Below, one piece after another: positions 6,819 through 13,165 of a stretch of DNA of 34,250 nucleotides (position 1 is its first letter; each line of letters begins with the position of its first letter). A model generated the notes under the pieces. That model saw nothing but the letters and a program-made list of their open reading frames with translations, had not been told where the DNA came from and did no database searches. The DNA comes from Acidimicrobiia bacterium (GTDB taxonomy: Bacteria > Actinomycetota > Acidimicrobiia > Spongiisociales > SHLN01), in NCBI GenBank assembly GCA_013002865.1, contig JABDLU010000025.1:1-34250 (forward strand). Reading direction: 5' to 3'. Position numbers and translations under genes: made by a program.

Positions 6819-6872
6819 CCGGCAAAACCACACCCGTTTGGCCGGCTACTGCAAGCGCGCTTAGTGGTGTGC

Positions 6873-6878
6873 TAGGGT
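6873..6878 (+). promoter_or_regulatory. Extended -10 (TGCTAGGGT) upstream of the precursor array
   Basis: TAGGGT preceded by TGC lies about 33 nt before the GTG of precursor 1. A GGGGAGG ribosome-binding site follows at 6901-6907. A -35 near 6850 is weak. This would be the only promoter needed for the closely spaced array. Confidence 0.4.
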
Positions 6879-6911
6879 GCTCTCAGTGCTGGCAATCTAA
6901 GGGGAGGCCTA

Positions 6912-7007
6912 GTGGAATACCAACCACCCGAGCTTGTGGTGATCGGATCGCTCGTCGAGCAAACGCTCGTTCTTGTCGACGGTTCCAAACCCGACCCCCG
7001 GAATTAG
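6912..7007 (+). CDS. Lasso-type RiPP precursor 1
   Basis: A 31-residue peptide that starts GTG after GGGGAGG. The leader has Tyr3, Pro6, Gly12 and Thr18 followed by Leu19, the pattern shared by all seven peptides. The predicted core after Thr-Leu is VLVDGSKPDPRN (12 residues). Asp9 is the only acidic residue in the 7-9 window used for macrolactam rings. Ser6 of DGS is the only core hydroxyl residue. The 10-nt gap to precursor 2 indicates co-transcription. Confidence 0.8.
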   Translation: MEYQPPELVVIGSLVEQTLVLVDGSKPDPRN

Positions 7008-7017
7008 GGAGGGTTTC

Positions 7018-7119
7018 ATGACGGAGTACCAGGCACCGGCGATCACTGCGGTCGGGCTCGTTTCCGAGGTAACCCTCGACGACGGCTCGCAGTTCGATGC
7101 CGATCAGGTCATCAACTAG
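7018..7119 (+). CDS. Lasso-type RiPP precursor 2
   Basis: A 33-residue peptide with ATG preceded by GGGAGGG. The leader has Tyr4, Pro7, Gly13 and Thr19, then Leu20, with the same spacing as its siblings. The predicted core is DDGSQFDADQVIN (13 residues), with Asp7 and Asp9 as possible ring acceptors. The core closely resembles that of precursor 6 (DDGS, Phe6, DAD). Confidence 0.82.
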   Translation: MTEYQAPAITAVGLVSEVTLDDGSQFDADQVIN

Positions 7120-7129
7120 GGGCGAATTC

Positions 7130-7222
7130 GTGACCTACAGCCCACCACAGATCGAGATCGTCGGCGACGTGTCCGAACTCACGCTGGTCGATGGGTCATT
7201 CGGCGACAGAGAACAACCATAG
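7130..7222 (+). CDS. Lasso-type RiPP precursor 3
   Basis: A 30-residue peptide that starts GTG after GGGGCG. The leader has Tyr3, Pro6, Gly12 and Thr18, then Leu19. The predicted core is VDGSFGDREQP (11 residues), with Asp7 or Glu9 as possible acceptors. It ends in Pro, unlike the Asn-ending majority. Confidence 0.82.
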   Translation: MTYSPPQIEIVGDVSELTLVDGSFGDREQP

Positions 7223-7231
7223 GGAGAGTCG

Positions 7232-7333
7232 ATGACAGACTACGAAGCACCACAGATAGAAGCGGTCGGCGTGGTAACCGACCTGACATTGCTTGCAGCG
7301 TCCCTCGGGGATACGACCGACGACGACAATTAG
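7232..7333 (+). CDS. Lasso-type RiPP precursor 4
   Basis: A 33-residue peptide with ATG preceded by AGGGAGAG. The leader has Tyr4, Pro7, Gly13 and Thr19, then Leu20. The predicted core is LAASLGDTTDDDN (13 residues). It is the only core without DGS, but Ser occupies the same position 4. Asp7 is available for a ring and the tail is strongly acidic. Confidence 0.82.
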   Translation: MTDYEAPQIEAVGVVTDLTLLAASLGDTTDDDN

Positions 7334-7373
7334 GGGCGCTGGCTGGCGTCAATCCGTTATCCGGGAGGTAGCG

Positions 7374-7463
7374 ATGGAATACGAGGCACCCCAGGTCGAG
7401 CTGATCGGCGACGTCGCTGAGATCACCCTCGGCGATGGCTCGCTGAAGCAGGACGGGAACTGA
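7374..7463 (+). CDS. Lasso-type RiPP precursor 5
   Basis: A 29-residue peptide with ATG after GGGAGG. The leader has Tyr3, Pro6, Gly12 and Thr18, then Leu19. The predicted core GDGSLKQDGN (10 residues) starts with Gly and has Asp8, the most lasso-like pair in the set, yet only two residues would remain as a tail. The 40-nt gap before it is the longest in the array. Confidence 0.82.
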   Translation: MEYEAPQVELIGDVAEITLGDGSLKQDGN

Positions 7464-7465
7464 CG

Positions 7466-7561
7466 ATGGGGTACGAGGCACCACAGGTTGAACTGATGGG
7501 CGAGGTCGCCGAGATCACGCTCGACGATGGCTCCGTGTTTGACGCCGACCCAACCAACTAG
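7466..7561 (+). CDS. Lasso-type RiPP precursor 6
   Basis: A 31-residue peptide that starts 2 nt after the stop of precursor 5, so it is probably translationally coupled. The leader (Tyr3, Pro6, Gly12, Thr18) is nearly identical to that of precursor 5 at protein and DNA level, pointing to a recent duplication. The predicted core is DDGSVFDADPTN (12 residues), close to the core of precursor 2. Confidence 0.82.
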   Translation: MGYEAPQVELMGEVAEITLDDGSVFDADPTN

Positions 7562-7571
7562 GAAGCTCGTC

Positions 7572-7661
7572 ATTGTCTACGAGCCGCCCCAACTACGAGT
7601 GACGGGCACCGTTCTGGCGGCAACGCTGCAGCTCGACGACGGATCGGACAAACCGGCCTAG
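7572..7661 (+). CDS. Lasso-type RiPP precursor 7, apparently with an ATT start
   Basis: The frame encodes the conserved leader (VYEPPQ, then Gly12 and Thr18-Leu19) and the core QLDDGSDKPA (10 residues). No ATG, GTG or TTG is available before the conserved Tyr. ATT at 7572 lies 6 nt after AGGAAG and puts Tyr at residue 3, exactly as in most siblings. Either ATT initiates, or this copy is poorly translated or decaying. Asp7 is present in the core. Confidence 0.65.
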   Translation: MVYEPPQLRVTGTVLAATLQLDDGSDKPA

Positions 7662-7690
7662 TCCGCTCCCCTGGAGCCGGCCACATCAAC

Positions 7691-7696
7691 TACGTT
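7691..7696 (+). promoter_or_regulatory. -10 box TACGTT for the acyl-CoA ligase gene
   Basis: TACGTT is followed by 8 nt and the GTG at 7705, with no Shine-Dalgarno, which is consistent with a leaderless transcript separate from the precursor array. Confidence 0.35.
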
Positions 7697-7704
7697 GTAG
7701 TTGT

Positions 7705-9204
7705 GTGGAGTCCTGCACGCTCACCGAGCTTCATCGCGCACACGGCGCAGCAGAGGCCATCAGGTCGCTCGAAGGCCATCCGATCGGCTACGGCGATCTG
7801 AATGCGGTCGTTGACCGCATCGCAGGACAGCTGCGTGGTCTCGAGATTGCTCGCAGCGACCGGGTAGCGATCGTCCTCCCCAATGGGGCGGAAGCAGCCG
7901 CCGCAACCCTGGGAGTAGCCGCCGCGGCAACCGCTGCGCCCCTCAACCCCAACTACACCCAGCCCGAGTTCCGGTTCTACCTGCACGACCTCGATGCCCG
8001 GGCGGTCGTCACGCTCGCTGACGGGCCCGACCTCTCCGGGCTGGGACCCGACGGCATCATTCAGCTGCGGCTCGGCGGCTCTGCCCTCGGGGACCTCGCT
8101 CTGCACCACAACCGCTCGGCGATTCCGCAGGAACCTGCCGGCGCTCCCGAGGCCGCCGATATTGCGCTGGTGCTGCACACGTCGGGGACCACCGCCCGCC
8201 CGAAGCAGGTCCCCCTCACGCATCACAACCTCGCCCTGTCGGCCCGCAACATCGCCGCCACGCTCGACCTCACTCCCGAGGACCGCGCCCTCAATGTGAT
8301 GCCCCTCTTCCACATTCACGGGCTGGTGGCCGGGTTGTTCGCATCGATGGCGGCCGGTGGCGCGGTCGTGTGCACCCCCGGATTCGATGCATTGCGCTTC
8401 AACCGGTGGCTTACCGAGGCGCAGCCAACGTGGTTTACCGCCGTGCCCACGATGTATCAGTTGTTGCTGGCGCGGGCGGGCCGGGCAGGCCGGGAGCGGT
8501 CGGCACTGCGCTTCACCCGGTCGTCCTCTGCTGCCATGCCGCCCGTCGTGCTGCGGGCAGCCGAGCAGCTCTTCCGGGCTCCATTCATCGAGTCCTATGG
8601 CATGACGGAAGCAGCCCATCAGATGACCACCAATCCGCTGCCTCCGGGGATGCGCAAGCCCGGTTCGGTCGGGATCGATGGCATCACGGAAGTGCGGGTC
8701 CTCGCAGAGAATGGCTCGCCGGCAAGCGCCGGGGTGGCCGGAGACATCGTGATCCGGGGCGAGTGTGTGACCCCCGGCTACGTGGCCAATCCGGAGGCCA
8801 ACGCGGCGGCTTTCACCGACGGGTGGTTCCGAACTGGCGACATCGGCCACCTCGACGAGGATGGCTACCTCTTCATCACCGGGCGCAGCAAAGAGGTGAT
8901 CAATCGCGGGGGAACCAAGATCAGCCCGCGAGAGATCGACGAGGTCTTGCTGGATCATCCTGATATCGAGCAGGCCGTGGCGTTTGCAGTTCCGCACCGC
9001 TGGCTCGGCGAAGAAGTAGGAGTCGCGATCATCGGGAGCGAGTCCCTCACCGAGGCTGAAATCAAGAGCTTCGCTGCCGAACGGCTGGTTGCCTCGCGCG
9101 TGCCCACCCGGGTGTTCTTCGTCGATGAGATCCCCAAGGGGCCCACCGGCAAGCTGCAGCGCGTCGGGCTCGCCGAGAAGCTGGGGATCACAGCGGCGGA
9201 CTAG
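7705..9204 (+). CDS. Acyl-CoA synthetase / AMP-dependent ligase (ANL superfamily)
   Basis: The enzyme should adenylate a carboxylic acid and transfer it to CoA. ANL motifs occur in order: the phosphate loop HTSGTTARPKQV (residues about 158-169), MPLFHIHGL, SYGMTEAAHQ, GWFRTGDIGHLDEDG with the hinge GRSKEVINRGG, and the C-terminal PKGPTGKLQR with the catalytic lysine. The length of 499 residues and the FHIHGL segment resemble the oxalate-CoA ligase/Pcs60 (AAE3) branch, but the substrate cannot be read with certainty. It lies 43 nt after the last precursor gene. A role in supplying an acyl group to the RiPP product, together with the LpxL-like protein, is conceivable but could equally be coincidence. 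Its stop overlaps that of the convergent ltrA gene. Confidence 0.88.
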   Translation: MESCTLTELHRAHGAAEAIRSLEGHPIGYGDLNAVVDRIAGQLRGLEIARSDRVAIVLPNGAEAAAATLGVAAAATAAPLNPNYTQPEFRFYLHDLDARAVVTLADGPDLSGLGPDGIIQLRLGGSALGDLALHHNRSAIPQEPAGAPEAADIALVLHTSGTTARPKQVPLTHHNLALSARNIAATLDLTPEDRALNVMPLFHIHGLVAGLFASMAAGGAVVCTPGFDALRFNRWLTEAQPTWFTAVPTMYQLLLARAGRAGRERSALRFTRSSSAAMPPVVLRAAEQLFRAPFIESYGMTEAAHQMTTNPLPPGMRKPGSVGIDGITEVRVLAENGSPASAGVAGDIVIRGECVTPGYVANPEANAAAFTDGWFRTGDIGHLDEDGYLFITGRSKEVINRGGTKISPREIDEVLLDHPDIEQAVAFAVPHRWLGEEVGVAIIGSESLTEAEIKSFAAERLVASRVPTRVFFVDEIPKGPTGKLQRVGLAEKLGITAAD

Positions 9205-10448
9205 TCGCCTTCGGTCTCGTGGGTCTCGTGGGTCTCGTGGATTTCGTGGTCGGCGCGGGCGGCTTCCATGTCCACCCCGGCCCGCACGTCGGGCCGTTCG
9301 CCGGGCTCGAGGTACAGGTCGAGGCCGACCTGGGCCACGACGATGACCGCCAGGATGGCGGCGAACCAGTTGGCGGGGATGCCGCCCCCGACCAGCCCGA
9401 GCAGGAGCACGATGCCGGCCGAGGTGAAGCGGATGCGGGCCTTGGTCTCGTCCCGACGCTCCGGCCCGGCCTGGGTGGCGACGTGGATCATTCCCATGGC
9501 AAGCAGGGCACCCACCATCCCCAGCGTCACAACCATTCGCTCCTTCAGATCGAAGTGCTGGGTCACGATGAACTCCAGACCGATGCCGGCGGCCGTCAGT
9601 GAGAATGCCAGCGGAAGGTGGCTGTAGATCCATGCCGTCGGCTTCCATGCTTTGAGCTGCTCCTTCCGGCGCCGAACGACCGAGCCCTCGAGGTTGTCGA
9701 AGTAGATCCACCACAGCCCCGTGGCGATGATGATTCCCAGCACGGCCCCGATGAACGGCGCCATCTCCCAGCCTTCGTGCTCGAGGCCGGCGATCACGGC
9801 GGCGATCGATTCCCCGAGCACCAGGATCGTGAACAGGCCGAAGCGCTCGGGCAGGTGTGAGACGTCGAGTGGCACCTTGGCCTGGATCTTGCGGAGCCGG
9901 TACGGGGTGTAGAAGTCGATCAGGAGACCGATCGCCCACAGCACGATGCGGGCCTCGAGGGGAACGAGCAAGGAGACCGCCCACACCGCGAGGGCGAGCG
10001 ACATTCCCCCGATGTAGCCGGTGGTCAGTTCCCGGGTCTCCGGCACATGGCGCCGTGCCCGGACATACATGATCACCAGGATTCCCCGGGCGGCGATGAA
10101 CGACAGGGCGAACGCGAAGGTGCCGTCGGTCTCCTCGCCGCCGACGCTGGCCGCCATGAAGGCCACGGCCATGATCTGAGCGGCGGCCAGGTTGCGCTGG
10201 CCGATGTCGTCGGTGTCGTACCGGTCGGCGTAGAACGTGTACCCAACCCACGCCCACCACAGCGGGATGAAGAATCCGACGAACGCCAGTCCGCCCTTCC
10301 AGCTCGGGTCGACGAGTAGCCGGTGACCCAATCCGGCCACGGCAACAACGAACACCAGGTCGTAGAACAGCTCCAGCCAGGTAGCGGTCCGGTGTCCTTC
10401 TTCGTCGGCGGTGCGCAGCCGGGGTGGCCGCAGGCCAGCGAGTTTCAT
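9201..10448 (-). CDS. ltrA: LtrA family (low temperature requirement A) membrane protein
   Basis: A 415-residue polytopic membrane protein. The family hallmark is at residues about 20-40: HRTATWLELFYDLVFVVAVAGL. Many hydrophobic segments follow, for example GGLAFVGFFIPLWWAWVGYTF, LALAVWAVSLLVPL and GIVLLLGLVGGGIPANWFAAILAVIVVA. LtrA proteins are widespread in Actinobacteria and their biochemical role is not known. The C-terminus is an unusual His-Glu-Thr repeat (IHETHETHETEGD) encoded by a 9-bp tandem repeat. The ATG is preceded by GGGAGG at a short distance. Confidence 0.88.
   Translation of the reverse strand: MKLAGLRPPRLRTADEEGHRTATWLELFYDLVFVVAVAGLGHRLLVDPSWKGGLAFVGFFIPLWWAWVGYTFYADRYDTDDIGQRNLAAAQIMAVAFMAASVGGEETDGTFAFALSFIAARGILVIMYVRARRHVPETRELTTGYIGGMSLALAVWAVSLLVPLEARIVLWAIGLLIDFYTPYRLRKIQAKVPLDVSHLPERFGLFTILVLGESIAAVIAGLEHEGWEMAPFIGAVLGIIIATGLWWIYFDNLEGSVVRRRKEQLKAWKPTAWIYSHLPLAFSLTAAGIGLEFIVTQHFDLKERMVVTLGMVGALLAMGMIHVATQAGPERRDETKARIRFTSAGIVLLLGLVGGGIPANWFAAILAVIVVAQVGLDLYLEPGERPDVRAGVDMEAARADHEIHETHETHETEGD
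9213..9248. repeat. 9-bp tandem repeat encoding the HET repeats of LtrA
   Basis: Three exact copies of GGTCTCGTG (9213-9239) are followed by a variant GATTTCGTG (9240-9248). On the minus strand they encode repeated His-Glu-Thr near the LtrA C-terminus. It is probably slippage-prone. Confidence 0.75.
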
Positions 10449-10511
10449 GCCCTCCCAGGTCGTTGCTTGGCGAGAGACTAATCAAGCCTGTGCAGCGGGT
10501 GGAAGCGCGAG

Positions 10512-10517
10512 TAGCGT
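10512..10517 (+). promoter_or_regulatory. -10 box TAGCGT for the MBL-fold gene (leaderless candidate)
   Basis: TAGCGT is followed by exactly 6 nt and the GTG at 10524, with no Shine-Dalgarno. It lies in the 75-nt divergent region with ltrA. Confidence 0.4.
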
Positions 10518-10523
10518 GTCCAG

Positions 10524-11351
10524 GTGCCCGACGGTCTCACCTACATCTTTCACGGCGTACGCGGCTCGGTTGCCATCGACCGGGCCGATTCCGCCCGCTA
10601 CGGGGGAGCGACGATCTGCATCACCGCCCAGGTGGCCGATGACCACATCCTGGTCCTCGACGCCGGGACCGGCCTGCGCGATCTACAACACCACGTGCCC
10701 GAGTCGGATATGCGCTACTCCTTCCTCGTCACCCACTTCCACTGGGACCATCTGCTGGGCCTGCCCTTTTTCCGGCCGCTCTACGACGCGGGCAACAGCT
10801 TTGACTTCTACGCCCACCCCTACGACGGTCAGACCGTCGAACAGGGCATCTCCGGCGTCATGGAGGCGCCGCTCTTTCCGGTGCCGTTGAGCAGTGCGGA
10901 GTCACAGCGCCGCTTCATCGAGGTGACCGACGAGACGTTTGCGATCGGCCCGGTGACCGTGCAGGCGGCCCGGCTCTATCACCCCCAGGGGGTGACGGCG
11001 TATCGCCTCGACTGCGCCGGCCGCAGTCTCGTGTTGGCCACCGACGTCGAATCGGGCAACGAAGCGTCTGACGCAGCCCTCGTTGAGCTGGCCCGGGGAG
11101 CCGATGTTCTCGTTCATGACGGCCAATACCTTCCCGGTGAGATCGACACCTACAAAGGGTGGGGCCATTCCACGTGGGAGGAGTCGGCCGAGATTGCCGA
11201 GCGGGCGGGCGTCGACCGACTGGTTCTGATCAGTCACGATCCCGAGCGAACCGACGACGGTGTCGACGCCCTGCTGGCCGCAGCCCGTGAGCGGTTCCCC
11301 AACACCGATGCTGCCTATGCCGGCATGGAACTGACTTTGCTCGATCGGTAG
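10524..11351 (+). CDS. Metallo-beta-lactamase-fold hydrolase
   Basis: A 275-residue protein with the MBL metal site HFHWDH at residues 71-76 (THFHWDHLLGLPFF). Later metal ligands fit His in YHPQG, Asp in LATDVE and His in ISHDPE. The N-terminus GVRGSVA with YGGATICI resembles the phosphodiesterase/PhnP-like branch (GTRGSxP, GGNTxC), so a phosphodiesterase or phosphonate-related activity is more likely than beta-lactamase. The substrate is not identifiable. The GTG start has a TANNNT box 6 nt upstream. Its stop is followed at once by the patatin gene, suggesting an operon. Confidence 0.85.
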   Translation: MPDGLTYIFHGVRGSVAIDRADSARYGGATICITAQVADDHILVLDAGTGLRDLQHHVPESDMRYSFLVTHFHWDHLLGLPFFRPLYDAGNSFDFYAHPYDGQTVEQGISGVMEAPLFPVPLSSAESQRRFIEVTDETFAIGPVTVQAARLYHPQGVTAYRLDCAGRSLVLATDVESGNEASDAALVELARGADVLVHDGQYLPGEIDTYKGWGHSTWEESAEIAERAGVDRLVLISHDPERTDDGVDALLAAARERFPNTDAAYAGMELTLLDR

Positions 11352-11373
11352 AGTGCCGCCGAGGAGGAAGGCT

Positions 11374-13161
11374 GTGGCCGACGTTCGGGTCGAGAAGTTG
11401 TTGACGAGCATCGAGCTCTTCTCCGCCCTGGACGACGTCGCCCTCGCCAAGTTGTCCGCCGGAGCTGAGAGCCTCCACTTGCGCGGCGGCGAGGTCTTGC
11501 TGCGGGAGGGTGATCCCTCGGACGCCCTCTACGTGGTGGCGAGCGGGCGCATGCAGGCCTTCGTCACCACCGACGGGACGGAGGCGCTCGTTGGAGAGAT
11601 CGGACGAGGCGAGGTCATCGGCGAGATGGGCATCCTCGCCGACGAGGCCCGCTCGGCCACCGTCCGGGCGCTCCGGGATTCCAACCTCCTCCGTTTCCCC
11701 CGTGACATGTTTGTCGGCTTCCTGCACGACCATCCCGAAGAACTGTTCGCCATCACCCAGCTGATCATCCAGCGATTGCGCCGTTCCATCCGCTCCGGCC
11801 CGGCGGCGGCCTCGGTCCGGACCGTCGCGATCATTCCGCTGGGCAGGGAAGGCGAGACCTTCGCCCGGCACCTCACCTCGATGTTCAGTGAGCGCCTTGA
11901 TGCCCGGCTGATCGGAGGGGACGACGTCGACGAATCGCTCGGTGACGGCGAGATGACCCGCTATCTCCACGAGCTGGAGGCTTCGACCGAGCTGCTGGTC
12001 TACCTGGCGGACCGCGGGGTCTCGGCCTGGACGGAGCGCTGTATCCGGCAGGCCGACCGCATCGTTCTGGTCGCCGAGGCGGAGTCGGATTCCGCCCTCA
12101 CGGAGGTGGAGCACAGGCTGTTGGGACCCGATCGCGCGGGAGGGAGAGCCCGCATCGACCTCGTGCTGATTCACCCCGATCACACCGCGCAGCCCAGTCG
12201 CGCCCGCCAGTGGCTCAACCTGCGGACCGTCTACCGCCACCACCACGTGCGCCTGCACTCCCGGGATGATCTCCATCGAGTGGTTCGGGCGCTGACGGGT
12301 CGCGAGATCGGACTGGTGCTGAGCGGCGGCGGGGCCCGCGGCATCATCCACATTGGCATCCTGAAGGCCCTCAACGAGCTCAACATCCCCGTCGACGTGG
12401 TCGGCGGGTCATCCGCCGGGGCGCTCGGGGCCGGTTCGATCGCGACAGGTGGTAACTGGGAGCACATGCGGGACTCTCTGTGGGACAACCTCGCCTCGAA
12501 GGGATCGCCCGTCGACCTGACCGCACCGGCCATTTCCCTGGCCAAGGGTGAGCGCATCACCGAAGCCATCACGGGTGCATTCGGCGACACACTCATCGAG
12601 AATCTGTGGCTGCGGTTCTTTTGCGTCTCCAGCAACCTGTCCCAGGGTGAGGTAATGGTCCATCACAGCGGGCTGCTCTGGAAAGCACTCCGCGCCAGCG
12701 TTTCGATCCCCGGCTTATGGCCGCCGGTTCGCACCCCGGACGGCGATGTGCTGGTCGACGGAGCGGTGATGAACAACCTGCCGGTCGACGTGATGCAGAG
12801 CTTCCACGACGGAGGAGCCATCATCGCCGTCAACTTGAAAGGCACCGCCGCCCTCGGCGCGGTCGACCTGACCGAGTCCGGCGTGATGTCGGGCTGGGCG
12901 CCCCTGGCGCGCCGGGTCAACCCCTTCGCCGAGTCGGCCCGGCTGCCGGGCATCGTGGACATCCTTCTTCGTTCCACCGAGACCGGGAATGTGCTGGCCT
13001 CCAAGCGGCTGGAGCGGGAGGCCGACATCGTGCTGCACCCCGACGTGGCCAGCTTCGGCCTCCTCGACTTCGAAGGGTTCGATCGGCTGATCGAAGTGGG
13101 GTACGCCGCGGCGATGGACGAGTTCCCCCACCACGAGGCCTTGCTCAGCCACCTCTTGTAG
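11374..13161 (+). CDS. Cyclic-nucleotide-binding patatin-like phospholipase (NTE family)
   Basis: The N-terminal about 130 residues form a cNMP-binding domain (LFSALDDVALAKL, then GEVLLREGDPSDALYVVASGRMQAF and EVIGEMGILADEARSATVRA). A middle region resembles that of NTE-type proteins. The C-terminal patatin domain has the oxyanion loop GGGARG (318-323), the nucleophile Ser347 in GGSSAG, and Asp462 in VDGAVMNN. It probably hydrolyses phospholipids or lysophospholipids under allosteric control. The frame opens at a GTG at 11353, but the GTG at 11374 follows AGGAGG by 6 nt and is preferred (595 residues). The neighbouring cyclase gene, convergent with a 4-nt gap, makes a cyclic-nucleotide connection attractive, though this is inference. 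Confidence 0.9.
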   Translation: MADVRVEKLLTSIELFSALDDVALAKLSAGAESLHLRGGEVLLREGDPSDALYVVASGRMQAFVTTDGTEALVGEIGRGEVIGEMGILADEARSATVRALRDSNLLRFPRDMFVGFLHDHPEELFAITQLIIQRLRRSIRSGPAAASVRTVAIIPLGREGETFARHLTSMFSERLDARLIGGDDVDESLGDGEMTRYLHELEASTELLVYLADRGVSAWTERCIRQADRIVLVAEAESDSALTEVEHRLLGPDRAGGRARIDLVLIHPDHTAQPSRARQWLNLRTVYRHHHVRLHSRDDLHRVVRALTGREIGLVLSGGGARGIIHIGILKALNELNIPVDVVGGSSAGALGAGSIATGGNWEHMRDSLWDNLASKGSPVDLTAPAISLAKGERITEAITGAFGDTLIENLWLRFFCVSSNLSQGEVMVHHSGLLWKALRASVSIPGLWPPVRTPDGDVLVDGAVMNNLPVDVMQSFHDGGAIIAVNLKGTAALGAVDLTESGVMSGWAPLARRVNPFAESARLPGIVDILLRSTETGNVLASKRLEREADIVLHPDVASFGLLDFEGFDRLIEVGYAAAMDEFPHHEALLSHLL

Positions 13162-13165
13162 GTCG

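Noticed and set aside
7690-10485. 931-codon open frame on the minus strand
   Set aside because: It is the antisense shadow of the acyl-CoA ligase and an alternative frame of ltrA. Its translation is Arg/Gly/His-rich with no domain, while the ligase and LtrA frames carry complete family motifs.
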